This document shows positions 35,274-44,525 of a stretch of 45,939 nucleotides of DNA, one piece after another. The first letter of the stretch is position 1. Each line of letters opens with the position of its first letter. Source of the stretch: Planctomycetaceae bacterium (lineage in GTDB: Bacteria; Planctomycetota; Planctomycetia; Pirellulales; PALSA-1355); assembly GCA_003153375.1 (NCBI GenBank), contig PLYM01000088.1, forward strand, positions 1 through 45,939, written 5' to 3'. The notes below the pieces were generated by a model. That model was not told the origin of the DNA and made no database searches. It was given only the letters and a program-made list of their open reading frames with translations. The position numbers and the translations under genes are program-made.

Positions 35274-37946
35274 TTACTGGGAAACTTCAATAACCGTACT
35301 GGCGTTGCTCCCAGGGGCGGCCGATGGATAACCGCCAAGTTGGGCCGCCAACGCCTGCAATTCCTTCCGATGGAGAATCTCCGCGTGGGTACCGGGCACG
35401 AGATACACTTCGATCGGTTGCGTCGTCCAGCGAGCCCAGCCGAGCGTTGGGTCAAAACTGGCGACCGCAGTCGAGGGTACCGCGTACTGGTGCGCGACAA
35501 ACAAAGTGATCTTGCCGTCGTAGATGCGAGGCCCGTAACTTCGCAACGCCTGCATATGGAGTCGGGCCACTTTGCGGCTGGAGGGCGACAGATCGAGGCC
35601 GATGATCACGTCATCGTCGTCTCGACGGAGATTGCCTCGCCGAATGCGCTCTGCCAACAAGCGTACACGGCTTCGCAGGTAGGACCACCGACCTCCGTCG
35701 ATGCCGTACCATAAAGTCCGGCAATGGATCCGCAGCCTTTGTGGAATCGACAACTGAACGGACTCAAGCGAGAGTTGGGAATCGAGCAGTGCCAGCAAAG
35801 CCACTTCTTCGCCTTGAGCGCTCAACTGATGCGCCATTTCAAACGCGACCACACCTCCCAGGGAATAACCCGCCAAGTAGAAAGGACCTCGCGGCTGGAT
35901 GGTGCGCATCTGTTGGATGCAATGAACTGCCATCTCAGTGATGGACTGATGCGGTAGCTGACCATCGTCCAAGCCTGCAGGCCGCAATCCATAGACCGGC
36001 TGCTCCGGACCAATTTGGCGGGCCAAGCCACGAAACTCCAGCACATTACCGCCGATGCCAGGCATGCAGAAAAGCGGTGGTCGGGCTTGTCCAGTTTGAA
36101 TTGTGACCACCGAGGACTTGATGTTCGTCGCGAGCGGGTTTCGCAGCAAGTCGGCCAACAGTCGCACGGTTGGCCGCTCGATGAGCACGTCGAGCGAAAA
36201 TAATTGGCCAAATTCTCGTTCGACGCGCGCGAAGAGTCCAGCAGCCAAAAGCGAATCGCCGCCCAGCTCGAAGAAATCATCCTCGACGCCGAGCGTTTCC
36301 AGCTCGAAGAACTCTTGCCAAATGTCAACCAATCTCTGTTCGTTTTCGTCTCTGGGGGCGACGGGACTGGTTGTTGCGCGCAATTGCTTCGGGTCAAACG
36401 CGGTGAGCGCCTGACGATCGACCTTTTGGTTTGCAGTCAGTGGCAGTCGATCCAGGACGACTAAATGCGCCGGGACCAGATACTCTGGCAGGGACTGCTG
36501 CAAGAAACGACGCAGCTCACGGGCCGTCGGCGTAGGCTCTCCGGACGCCACGACATAAGCCACCAGCTGCTTGTGACCCAAGTGTTCCTTCGCTACGGCC
36601 ACGGCCTGTCCGACCGAAGGGTGCTGGCATAACGCGGCTTCGACTTCACCCAGCTCAACTCGATAGCCGCGAATCTTCACCTGGCCGTCGATCCTACCGA
36701 GGAATTCAGTGGTACCGTCTGAACACAACCGTCCCAGGTCCCCGGTGGCGTAGAGGCGTGCCGTGGGTAAATTGTTCTGCAGATTGGTTATGAACCGCTC
36801 GGCCGTCAGCGCGGGGCGCCGTAGATAGCCGCGAGCCAGACCAAGGCCGCTAATATATAACTGACCAACTTCTCCCGGCGGGCAGACGCCCAACTGCTCG
36901 TTCAATACATGGATGCCCTGATTGGACATTGCTCGGCCATACGGAATGCTCTTCCAATGAGGCTCGCATGGGCCGATGAGATAGAGAATCGACCAGATCG
37001 ACGCTTCCGTAGCTCCACCCAGGCTAACCAATTGCGCCAACGGATTAATGGCCCGTACACGATCCGGCAGGGTCAACGGTATCCAGTCGCCACTCAAGAG
37101 CACCAAACGCAAGCTGTCCAGAACTTCGTCGCGCCGGCCCGTCTGATGAGCTACGAGCATTTCCATCGCGGCCGGCACCGAGTTCCAAATCGTCACCTGC
37201 TGTTGCAAAAGCAGTTGGGCCCAGCATGCCGGTTGGCGGGCGTCGGCCGGTTCGGGAATGACAACACTTCCACCGGCTGCCCATAGCCCGAACATGTCAT
37301 AGACTGAGAGGTCAAATCCGTAGGACGAAAGGGCCAGCACACGGTCGCTCGGCCCAATGCCGAAACGTCGATTCATATCGACAATCGTATTGACGACGGC
37401 TCGATGCTCGATCATCACTCCCTTGGGCTGGCCAGTTGATCCGGAGGTATAAATTACATACGCCAGATCGGTAGCGTTTGCCTCGACACCTCCCGGATCA
37501 TTGCTGGAGTCCGGTCCTTGGGCTCGCAGGTCGTCGAGGTAGACGACCTGCGCGGACGATAGCGGCAGTTCAGCCGCGAGCCGGCGCTGCGTTAGCAGCA
37601 CCTGGACTTCGGAGTCGACGATCATGAAAGATAATCGGTCGGCCGGGTAAGCCGGATCGAGCGGCACGTAGGCGCCGCCAGCCTTGACGATTCCCAGCAG
37701 ACCGACCGCTAGATCAAGTGATCGCTCGACGTGCAATCCGACTAGCGACCCGCGTTGGACTCCGCACCGTCTCAGTCGCTTAGCCACCGCCTCGGCACGC
37801 AGTTCGAGTTCACGATAACTAAGCAACCGGTCGCCGCAGACCACTGCAACTGCCTCAGGCGCATGGCGGGCCTGCATCTCGAATAAGCCGTGCAAGGTAG
37901 CCGGTGCAACGGTCTCAAGCGAGCGGTCTCTCGTCAGAGTGGCCAT
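35274..37946 (-). CDS. NRPS module: adenylation(Cys-type)-carrier-thioesterase
   Basis: 890 residues in three domains. Adenylation, about 20-500: VIYTSGSTGQPKGVM near 168, SSYGFDLSVYDMFG, LSGDWIPL, SLGGATEASIW, YATGDLGR, and the A10 lysine in NQKVDR. Carrier: DDFFELGGDSLLAAGL near 560, Ser carrying the phosphopantetheine. Thioesterase: GYSLGGVVAFEM near 695, ALLDSQ, and PGTHAEILH near 850 as the Ser-Asp-His set. Aligning by eye to the GrsA positions gives pocket residues D, L, Y, N, L, S, L, I, W plus the lysine, the known cysteine code. There is no condensation domain, so this module alone would load and release one amino acid, or work with a partner elsewhere. No modifying or transport genes are adjacent. 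No ribosome site was clear at the start. Confidence 0.88.
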   Translation of the reverse strand: MATLTRDRSLETVAPATLHGLFEMQARHAPEAVAVVCGDRLLSYRELELRAEAVAKRLRRCGVQRGSLVGLHVERSLDLAVGLLGIVKAGGAYVPLDPAYPADRLSFMIVDSEVQVLLTQRRLAAELPLSSAQVVYLDDLRAQGPDSSNDPGGVEANATDLAYVIYTSGSTGQPKGVMIEHRAVVNTIVDMNRRFGIGPSDRVLALSSYGFDLSVYDMFGLWAAGGSVVIPEPADARQPACWAQLLLQQQVTIWNSVPAAMEMLVAHQTGRRDEVLDSLRLVLLSGDWIPLTLPDRVRAINPLAQLVSLGGATEASIWSILYLIGPCEPHWKSIPYGRAMSNQGIHVLNEQLGVCPPGEVGQLYISGLGLARGYLRRPALTAERFITNLQNNLPTARLYATGDLGRLCSDGTTEFLGRIDGQVKIRGYRVELGEVEAALCQHPSVGQAVAVAKEHLGHKQLVAYVVASGEPTPTARELRRFLQQSLPEYLVPAHLVVLDRLPLTANQKVDRQALTAFDPKQLRATTSPVAPRDENEQRLVDIWQEFFELETLGVEDDFFELGGDSLLAAGLFARVEREFGQLFSLDVLIERPTVRLLADLLRNPLATNIKSSVVTIQTGQARPPLFCMPGIGGNVLEFRGLARQIGPEQPVYGLRPAGLDDGQLPHQSITEMAVHCIQQMRTIQPRGPFYLAGYSLGGVVAFEMAHQLSAQGEEVALLALLDSQLSLESVQLSIPQRLRIHCRTLWYGIDGGRWSYLRSRVRLLAERIRRGNLRRDDDDVIIGLDLSPSSRKVARLHMQALRSYGPRIYDGKITLFVAHQYAVPSTAVASFDPTLGWARWTTQPIEVYLVPGTHAEILHRKELQALAAQLGGYPSAAPGSNASTVIEVSQ

Positions 37947-38664
37947 ACCGGTGAGTTGACAAAGCCCAGCAGACGCTCCTTCTCTTTCTGCTCCCCCCCA
38001 TGGAAGCGCACAGTGGGTATCTTAATCACGGCCGTCCTCGGATGCCAGGTTTTTCCGTTTTTCTCTAGAGCGCAGTCCGCTACCGTCGATGCGGTCACGC
38101 TGCCAGCCAGTGCTCAGAAAGCATGGGGGGTAAAGTGCCGTGAAACGACGATCGGCAAAGTCATCGGCATAGTCGCCATGCCTTCGCCGGCCTGGACCAT
38201 GCCGCCACCGATGTGCCGCCCTCCGTACCCCATGTGCCGCGTCGTGGGCCTGCTTCGCCAGTTCGTACAAGTCGTCGCGTGCTCGAATCCTTAGGATCAG
38301 TACGCCATGGCTGGCCGCAGGTTGCACCAGGCCAAATTCCCCGGATATCATGAGCCGTTGGGTTGGCCGCTGGCCAACGGTCGCCCAGGTTGGTCCCGCC
38401 TGTGCGTGAACTTGGACGTTAGGCAAAAGAGAAGCACCACATGGCAGACAAGATAGCTGACGGCGTCCGAGTGGAGATACCGATGTTGGTGTACCCCGAT
38501 GCTGCGTCCTAGATCGACTTTTGCAAGACCGCATTTGGCCCCGTCAAACCAGCTCGCCGATCAGGTCCTGATGGAACCGCTACAGGCTCAGCTGGTTCAA
38601 AGGCGGAGCTGATTCAACAAATCTGCTGCCACGCAGCTTACTCAAATAAGGATCCTCTCAAGAC
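37947..38664. other. 718-nt region, possible coding remnant
   Basis: A minus-strand frame (38022-38534) contains one protein-like patch, RLMISGEFGLVQPAASHGVLILRIRARDDLYELAKQAHDAA in two parts, between Arg-rich, unlikely sequence. I cannot assign it; it could be a scrap of a PIN-like toxin. No terminator or promoter was convincing. Confidence 0.35.
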
Positions 38665-39438
38665 ATGAGATCACTTCACCGTGCACTGCTCCTGCTGGTC
38701 GGCATTCAACTCGCGTCGGTGGCCATTGCCGAGGAACCAGGCGATGAGAGATGTTTCGAATTGCGGATCTATACGGCGGCCGAAGGCAAGCTCGATGCGC
38801 TCCACGCGCGCTTTCGCGACCACACCATGAAGCTATTCGAAAAGCACGGAATGACCAATATTGGCTATTTCACGCCGTTGGATGAATCTGAGCAGAAACT
38901 CTTCTACGTCCTGGCGTATCCCAACCGCGAATCGCGGAAGAAGTCGTGGTCAAGTTTCATCCTCGATCAGGATTGGCTAACCGTGATGCGATCCTCGGAA
39001 CAAAATGGGAAGCTACTGACAAAGATCGAGTCCACGTTTTTGCATCCGACCGATTACTCGCCGCAACTCAAATCACCGGCCGACAATGGTCCCAGGGTCT
39101 TCGAGCTGCGTACCTATACCTGTACTTCTGGCAACCTTCCCCGGCTCCACCAACGATTTCGCGACCACACCATCAACTTGTTTGCTAAGCACGGCATGAC
39201 AAACTTGGTGTACTGGACCCTCGACGCCGACCAGCCGGCGGCTAACGACACGTTGGTCTATCTTCTGGCGCACCAATCAAAGAGCGCCCGTGACGCCAAC
39301 TTTGAGGCGTTTCGTCAGGATTCGACGTGGATTACCGCGAAAGGGGCCTCAGAGAAGGCTGCGGGCGGCTCACTGACAACGCCTGACGGGGTCAAGTCGG
39401 TGTTATTGAAGCCAACCGATTATTCGCCGCTGAAATAG
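38665..39438 (+). CDS. Exported protein with two NIPSNAP domains
   Basis: Start MRSLHRALLLLVGIQLASVAIAE is a signal peptide. Two NIPSNAP repeats follow: FELRIYTAAEGKLDALHARFRDHTMKLFEKHGMTNIGYF (from about residue 31) and FELRTYTCTSGNLPRLHQRF with DHTINLFAKHGMTNLVYW (from about 146), each with the typical ending LHPTDYSP / LKPTDYSP. NIPSNAP domains are ferredoxin-like folds related to small monooxygenase barrels; the exported tandem form is frequent in planctomycetes and its role is unknown. AAGGA lies about 12 bases before ATG. Monocistronic. Confidence 0.9.
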   Translation: MRSLHRALLLLVGIQLASVAIAEEPGDERCFELRIYTAAEGKLDALHARFRDHTMKLFEKHGMTNIGYFTPLDESEQKLFYVLAYPNRESRKKSWSSFILDQDWLTVMRSSEQNGKLLTKIESTFLHPTDYSPQLKSPADNGPRVFELRTYTCTSGNLPRLHQRFRDHTINLFAKHGMTNLVYWTLDADQPAANDTLVYLLAHQSKSARDANFEAFRQDSTWITAKGASEKAAGGSLTTPDGVKSVLLKPTDYSPLK

Positions 39439-39730
39439 CACGTATTCCGGATTTGGAAGGTCACAGTATTCCTCAGCAACTCGTCCGACCTGTCGCATTC
39501 CCGAAAAATGACGCTATCGCGGTACCGCTCGCGCGTCGTGGAATCTCGGTGCGTTTGGCGGCACCAGTCACTAGAATCATGGTTAGCGAGCAATCGCAGC
39601 GTGGCCCAAATTATTGAATGAAGAATCAACCTGGCTGTTCCCGTCGCGCAGAACCGCGGCCAGCTACGTATCGATTGTCAACCAGTAACTGCTGGGCGGA
39701 TAACTCTGAGCTGCACGGGGGGGACAACGC

Positions 39731-40665
39731 ATGAGTCGTGGGTTGCGACATTCTTCAACACCGTACTGGGAAGGGCCAGCGATCCGCTGTGCTCGTTTGG
39801 CGCGACTGCTGACCATGGCTTGGCTGCTGGCGAGCATCAGCGGCAGTGGCGCCGTCTTGGCTGACGACCAGTACGGTATTTTGTCATGAAAGTCGACGGT
39901 AGCGAGGTGCGCAAAGTCGTCCAGGTCGAGGGGTATGACTTCCATGCGGCGCCGCGCTGGTCGCACAATGGCCAGCGACTGGCCTTCGACGTGCGCAACG
40001 GTACGGACTACAGCGACAAGAAGATCTATCTGATCAACCTCGATGGAACGGGACTTCGTGAGTTCGGCCAGGAGGCGAATTGCGATTGGTCGCCCGACGA
40101 CAAGCAAATCGTGTGCAGCGTGTACGCCGGCCACCGCGAGCGAGAAGGAGTCTATGTCCAAAACGTTGACGGCGGCGGGCGCGAATTCCTCGTCTATGGC
40201 AGCAGCCCGCGCTGGAATAGCGATGGCAACAAAATTGCCTTTACCGATTGGCGAACGGTGAAGTTGTTCGACGTGGCCAGCGGCGAGCAGGAGACGCTAT
40301 TCGACGTGCAACTCGACGCGCGGCCGTTCCAATTCGACTGGTCACGGGACGGGCGACGGATCGGCTTTATCGCGCGACAACAGGGAGCCGCCACGCGCGA
40401 GCTGTACATTATTGACACGAATGAGTTCGTACACGAATTAAAGCCGCGCTGGAGCACGCCACTAGACTTTCCTGGCTTCGTGTCTTGGTCTCCTGACGGA
40501 AAGCAATTGGCTATTACTCCAGAACACTACATCCACATCATCGACGTGGAGGGCACCACAGAACCAAAGCGAGTGCCTGGGCAAACCGTGCCCAGCTACG
40601 AGCCACACTGGTCACCAGACGGCAAGTGGATCGTCTTTGCCCGCCGGCCTATTCCGAGAAGCTAG
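39731..40665 (+). pseudogene. Exported PD40/TolB-like propeller protein split by a frameshift
   Basis: The first frame (39731-39889, 52 residues) gives an N-terminus with signal peptide LARLLTMAWLLASISGSGAVLA then DDQYGILS and stop. The second frame (39886-40665) continues as a propeller: MKVDGSEVRKVVQVEGYDFH, PRWSHNGQRLAFD, CDWSPDDKQIVCS, SPRWNSDGNKIAF, VSWSPDGKQLAI, PHWSPDGKWIVF, the PD40/TolB repeats. The natural join is YGIFVMKVDG; a missing T in the run ATTTTG (39878-39883) explains the break, and the ATGA overlap makes it look like two genes. As it stands, the propeller part lacks export signals. Sequencing error or recent mutation are both possible; reinitiation at ATG 39886 too. Confidence 0.75.
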
Positions 40666-40786
40666 TCGCGTCGCAGGTAACTCGGTGGTCCCATGCACTT
40701 CGCGATGCGCTCGTTACCGGATCAGCGTTGCGCTGTCCATCCGCGCCGGCCAAGGACGGTCGTCGGCGAGCGTGTCCGAACGCACC

Positions 40787-40846
40787 TGCGTGCAGCACAA
40801 GGTCCTGGTGGGCGACGACGATCAGGACCTGGCCGCCGGCCTGATG
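40787..40846 (+). pseudogene. Response-regulator receiver scrap
   Basis: About 20 codons, CVQHKVLVGDDDQDLAAGLM, match the first strand and acidic pocket of a CheY-like receiver (VLVVDDDxDLAxxL). The frame loses similarity at once after LM. It is too short to be functional; it suggests a two-component gene once lay here. Confidence 0.45.
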
Positions 40847-41079
40847 GGGCAGGGCACCACCTCAGCGGCATTTGCTCACTCGGCAGTGGCCTCAAGCCAA
40901 CCATTTTATCGGGCCTCCCGAAATAGGACCCTGTTTTTGACACAACGGTCGCATGTCGGGAACTCAAGCGTTTGATGACATGGGTGGCCGCCCCGTGGCA
41001 ATTTATTCCGGCGACGGAGACGTACCCGCCGGACGAAGTCCGTCCGGATCGTTACGCCAGATCACGTGCGACTGAACTA

Positions 41080-41099
41080 CTACCGGCTGAAGCCGGTAG
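41080..41099. repeat. IS200-type end hairpin
   Basis: CTACCGGC TGAA GCCGGTAG is a perfect 8-bp stem with a 4-nt loop that overlaps the tnpA stop codon. IS200/IS605 elements carry such subterminal hairpins at their ends as the TnpA binding site. Confidence 0.6.
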
Positions 41100-41220
41100 G
41101 TTGGAGGAGATCGTCGGTGACGTTACCGCTGGATGCCACAAAGTAGCCGCGTGCCCACAAATGCCGGCCCTAGTACAATTTTGCAGATGCTTGAATTCCA
41201 TCAGCAGCTTCCGCGAGCGT
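41080..41220 (-). pseudogene. IS200/IS605 TnpA remnant
   Basis: The end of the frame reads GRHLWARGYFVASSGNVTDDLLQ and stops at 41080-41082; this is the C-terminal HUH-transposase (Y1) helix region whose family form is YWGRHLWARGYFVASSGNVTDE. The tryptophan before GRH is TAG here (41170-41172). Just upstream the matching sequence shifts frame (KLLMEFKHLQ in another frame), consistent with one lost A. The HUH motif half is not recognisable. The catalytic Tyr region is beyond the break, so the copy is dead. Confidence 0.7.
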
Positions 41221-41644
41221 GCATCGGCTATAGCTCTGCGGAACAAGGACCGCAAAAATGGCTCGGAGACTGCATTCGTCGAGCCGGCACAATTCGCCTC
41301 CATCATGGACGAGTCACATGTCACCTACTTGTCCAAACCGGGGAACTGCCCGAAATTGCGAATCGTGCATCGGGCGAAGCAGGCAATCGCCGAGAAATGG
41401 TTGGCTTCGAAGCGTCATTCGTAAATAATCAGAATGCAGGTGATGCGCACCGCGGCGAACGCTCCTTACTCCGAACTAGCTAGCTCCAGCCACCGTTTCG
41501 GCAAATACCTGCCAGTCGAACACCATTCCGCTCAGCCTGCCCACGAATGCGAAGGCAAGGAATCGAACCGTACGAACCAGCGTGCGATCGCTGCCTGGGC
41601 CGCTCGCTTCGCCTTCGCAGGGCGCATCGGCTATCCTCTCTGAA

Positions 41645-44356
41645 ATGAGCTTGAGCCTCGCGATCACGCCCAGCGGCAACCTGCACATCCTTTCGGATCC
41701 GGAGAGTCTGCCCGCCGTCTCCGAGCAGGGGGCCGCACGGCTCAACGAAGAACTCGGCCATTCGAATGCTGCCGGGCTATTGCTGTTGGCCTCGCAGGAG
41801 TTGGCCGAAGAACTGCCTCCGGCGCTGGTGTTCTGGCGGAGTTTTTCTCGACAGTTGATGCAGTCACTGTGCCAATTGGGAGATGGTGGCTTCTCGAAAT
41901 GGAAGACGGTTTCCCCGCCGGGCGAAGAGGATCTCGCACAAGCGGTTATTGATGCTCCGCCGATGCGCGGTCTGGAATATCTGACCGCCGACGTCCTGCG
42001 GCGACTGTGGTTTGAACTGCGCGACCACGTGGCGGCCTGCGCGGCAGCGAGTCGCGACGGTCCAGCCGGATATTTACGTGCAGTGAACCCGCTTTGGCAC
42101 TTATTGGGCCGCGTAACCTTTCATCTGGCAGAAAACAAGCGCGACTCCGAGCGTCCCTTCGCGTTCCTGGCCACGTTTACGCATCGACTGTCCAGCCAAG
42201 CGCGGCCGCAACACCTCCCGCTGGCCGAAGCCCTGGCGCGCTATGCCGGCGCGCGGGACAAGGCGACGCTCGACGTCCTGCTAGAGCCGGTACGGCGTGC
42301 TGCCGAAGCCAGCGATCTGGTTCGCGAGCTCTTGGAGACCAAGTCGCTGTTTTCACCACAGGCCTGGTCGATTCGTCAAGCTCACCGCTTCCTTACCGAA
42401 ATACCGCGGCTCGAGGCGGCCGGGGTCGTCGTCCGCGTGCCAGACTGGTGGTCGGCGCGAAAGCCCTCCCGCCCGCAGGTCGACGTTCGCATCGGGGGCC
42501 GGCCGGCAAGTTCATTGGGGATCGATCAATTGCTGGATTTCGAGGTTGCCCTGTCGTTGGATGGCCAGCGGCTGACCGAGGCCGAATGCCGCGAAATCCT
42601 CGCCAACACGGAGGGACTGGCGTTGCTCAGGGGCAAATGGGTCGAGGTCGATCGAGAGCGGCTGGCGCAGGCGCTCGACCATTGGAAGGAGCTGCAACGG
42701 CAGCATGCCGAGGGGATCGACTTCGTGGAAGGCATGCGGATGTTGGCCGGAGTGCGGTTGCAAGACGAGGGTGCAGCCGACGAGCGAGTAGCCGCGTGGT
42801 CGCGCATTGAGGCGGGCGACTGGCTTCATGAGACGCTTACTCGGCTCCGCGACCCTCGCGAAGCTGACTCCTGTCAGCCGGGCCGTGACCTGGCGGCTAC
42901 ACTCCGCCCGTATCAAAAGGAGGGCGTTCGCTGGCTGTGGTTCATGACCGAGATGCGACTGGGGGCCTGCCTGGCCGACGACATGGGATTGGGCAAGACG
43001 GTCCAAGTCATCGACTTGCTGCTCCAACGCAAGCGGCTCTCTCGCCGACAGGCGAAAGGTCCTGCTCTGTTGGTTGTCCCCGCTTCGCTGATGGGAAACT
43101 GGCGTCAGGAGCTCGCGCGTTTTGCCCCACAAATGCGAGCGTTCTTTGCGCATCGCGCGGAATGCGGCCTGGAAGAACTGACCCGCGTCGCAGAATCTCC
43201 GCAGGAGCGGCTGGCCAACTTCGACCTGGTGGTGACCACTTACGGTCTGGTGCGACGGTTGGAATGGCTGGCAAAAATCCGCTGGCCGTTGATCGTGCTG
43301 GACGAGGCACAAGCGATCAAGAACCCCACGTCGAGCCAAGCTCGTTGCGTGAAGAAGCTCCCAGGCGACGGCAAGATCGTGCTCACGGGAACACCGGTGG
43401 AAAACCATCTGGGAGATCTGTGGTCGCTGTTCGACTTCTGTTGCCCTGGTTTGCTGGGCACGGCTAGTCAATTCAGAAAATTCGTCAAGCGACTCAACGG
43501 GCGACAAGACCCTCAGGCCTTTGGAGCCCTGCGGCGCCTGGTTCGGCCCTATATCCTCCGCCGCCTGAAGACCGACCCGGGCATCGTGCCGGACCTGCCC
43601 GAAAAAACCGAGATGCGGACCGAATGCGGATTGTCGAAAAAGCAGACCGTACTCTACGGCCGGCTGGTGACCGAGTTGACCGCGCGACTCAAGCAGGCAG
43701 AAGGAATTGGCCGCCGCGGATTGGTGCTCGCGACGCTGATGCAATTGAAACAGATTTGCAACCATCCATCGCAGTATTTGGGATCGGGGCCATATGCGCC
43801 GGCAGACAGCGGCAAGTTTGAGCGGCTGCGGATGCTCTGCGAACCGATCGTCGAGCGTCAGGAGCGGATGCTGGTATTCACGCAGTTTCAGACGTTAACG
43901 CAACCGCTGGCCGACTTCCTGGCGACGATCTTCGACCGGCCAGGGTTGGTCTTGCATGGCGGGACGCCGGTCCGAAAACGGACGGAGCTGGTGGCCCAGT
44001 TTCAGGCGCCGTCCGGGCCGCCGTTTTTTGTCGTCTCCCTGAAGGCCGGAGGCAGCGGTCTGAATCTGACTGCCGCTTCGCATGTCGTGCACTTCGACCG
44101 CTGGTGGAACCCGGCCGTCGAGAATCAGGCCACCGACCGCGCGTTCCGCATTGGCCAGAGACGCAATGTGCTAGTGCACAAGTTTGTGTGCCGGGGCACC
44201 GTGGAAGAGCGGATCGATAGCCTGATCCAGAGCAAACAGCACGTCGCCGATCAACTGCTCAAGCAGGAAGGTGAAACCCTCTTGACTGAAATGGACGACG
44301 ACGAGTTGCTCGATTTCGTCGCGCTGGATATGCAACGGGCCGCCGCGGACGAATGA
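41645..44356 (+). CDS. SNF2-family DEAD/DEAH-box helicase (Swi2/Snf2 ATPase)
   Basis: The 903-residue protein has an N-terminal ~380 residues of the SNF2-associated bacterial type (SLDGQRLTEAECREILANTE, GLALLRGKWVEVDRERL), then the ATPase core: LRPYQKEGVRWL, Walker A ADDMGLGKTVQ near 445, VLDEAQAIKNP near 552, LTGTPVENHLGDLWSLFDF, and the second lobe with HGGTPVRKR, VSLKAGGSGLNLT, and FDRWWNPAVENQATDRAFRIGQ near 816. These ATPases translocate on double-stranded DNA and remodel DNA-protein complexes. Start 41645 (MSLSLAITPSG) fits the domain better than 41582. The SWIM-domain gene follows 169 bases later, a pairing seen in many bacteria. Confidence 0.93.
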   Translation: MSLSLAITPSGNLHILSDPESLPAVSEQGAARLNEELGHSNAAGLLLLASQELAEELPPALVFWRSFSRQLMQSLCQLGDGGFSKWKTVSPPGEEDLAQAVIDAPPMRGLEYLTADVLRRLWFELRDHVAACAAASRDGPAGYLRAVNPLWHLLGRVTFHLAENKRDSERPFAFLATFTHRLSSQARPQHLPLAEALARYAGARDKATLDVLLEPVRRAAEASDLVRELLETKSLFSPQAWSIRQAHRFLTEIPRLEAAGVVVRVPDWWSARKPSRPQVDVRIGGRPASSLGIDQLLDFEVALSLDGQRLTEAECREILANTEGLALLRGKWVEVDRERLAQALDHWKELQRQHAEGIDFVEGMRMLAGVRLQDEGAADERVAAWSRIEAGDWLHETLTRLRDPREADSCQPGRDLAATLRPYQKEGVRWLWFMTEMRLGACLADDMGLGKTVQVIDLLLQRKRLSRRQAKGPALLVVPASLMGNWRQELARFAPQMRAFFAHRAECGLEELTRVAESPQERLANFDLVVTTYGLVRRLEWLAKIRWPLIVLDEAQAIKNPTSSQARCVKKLPGDGKIVLTGTPVENHLGDLWSLFDFCCPGLLGTASQFRKFVKRLNGRQDPQAFGALRRLVRPYILRRLKTDPGIVPDLPEKTEMRTECGLSKKQTVLYGRLVTELTARLKQAEGIGRRGLVLATLMQLKQICNHPSQYLGSGPYAPADSGKFERLRMLCEPIVERQERMLVFTQFQTLTQPLADFLATIFDRPGLVLHGGTPVRKRTELVAQFQAPSGPPFFVVSLKAGGSGLNLTAASHVVHFDRWWNPAVENQATDRAFRIGQRRNVLVHKFVCRGTVEERIDSLIQSKQHVADQLLKQEGETLLTEMDDDELLDFVALDMQRAAADE

Positions 44357-44525
44357 AGCGAATCGGGCCGAATCCGCCGTCCGTCGCACCCACTCGACCG
44401 ACCACCAGCATTGCTGGCATTCGCTCTTGGCGATGTGGCGGACCGGCTATTAGACTGTTAGACGGTTGGCGTGACGTCACCGGGAGCCGATTCAGGAAAG
44501 CGCAGTGCTGACCTAAGGAGTTGCT

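Noticed and set aside
38022-38534. 170-codon minus-strand frame with a protein-like patch
   Set aside because: Only about 40 residues look real and no family could be named; most of the frame is Arg-rich filler. Kept as a note in the intergenic entry.
42512-43765. 417-codon minus-strand frame inside the SNF2 gene
   Set aside because: It is long only because of high GC; the plus strand carries all SNF2 motifs.
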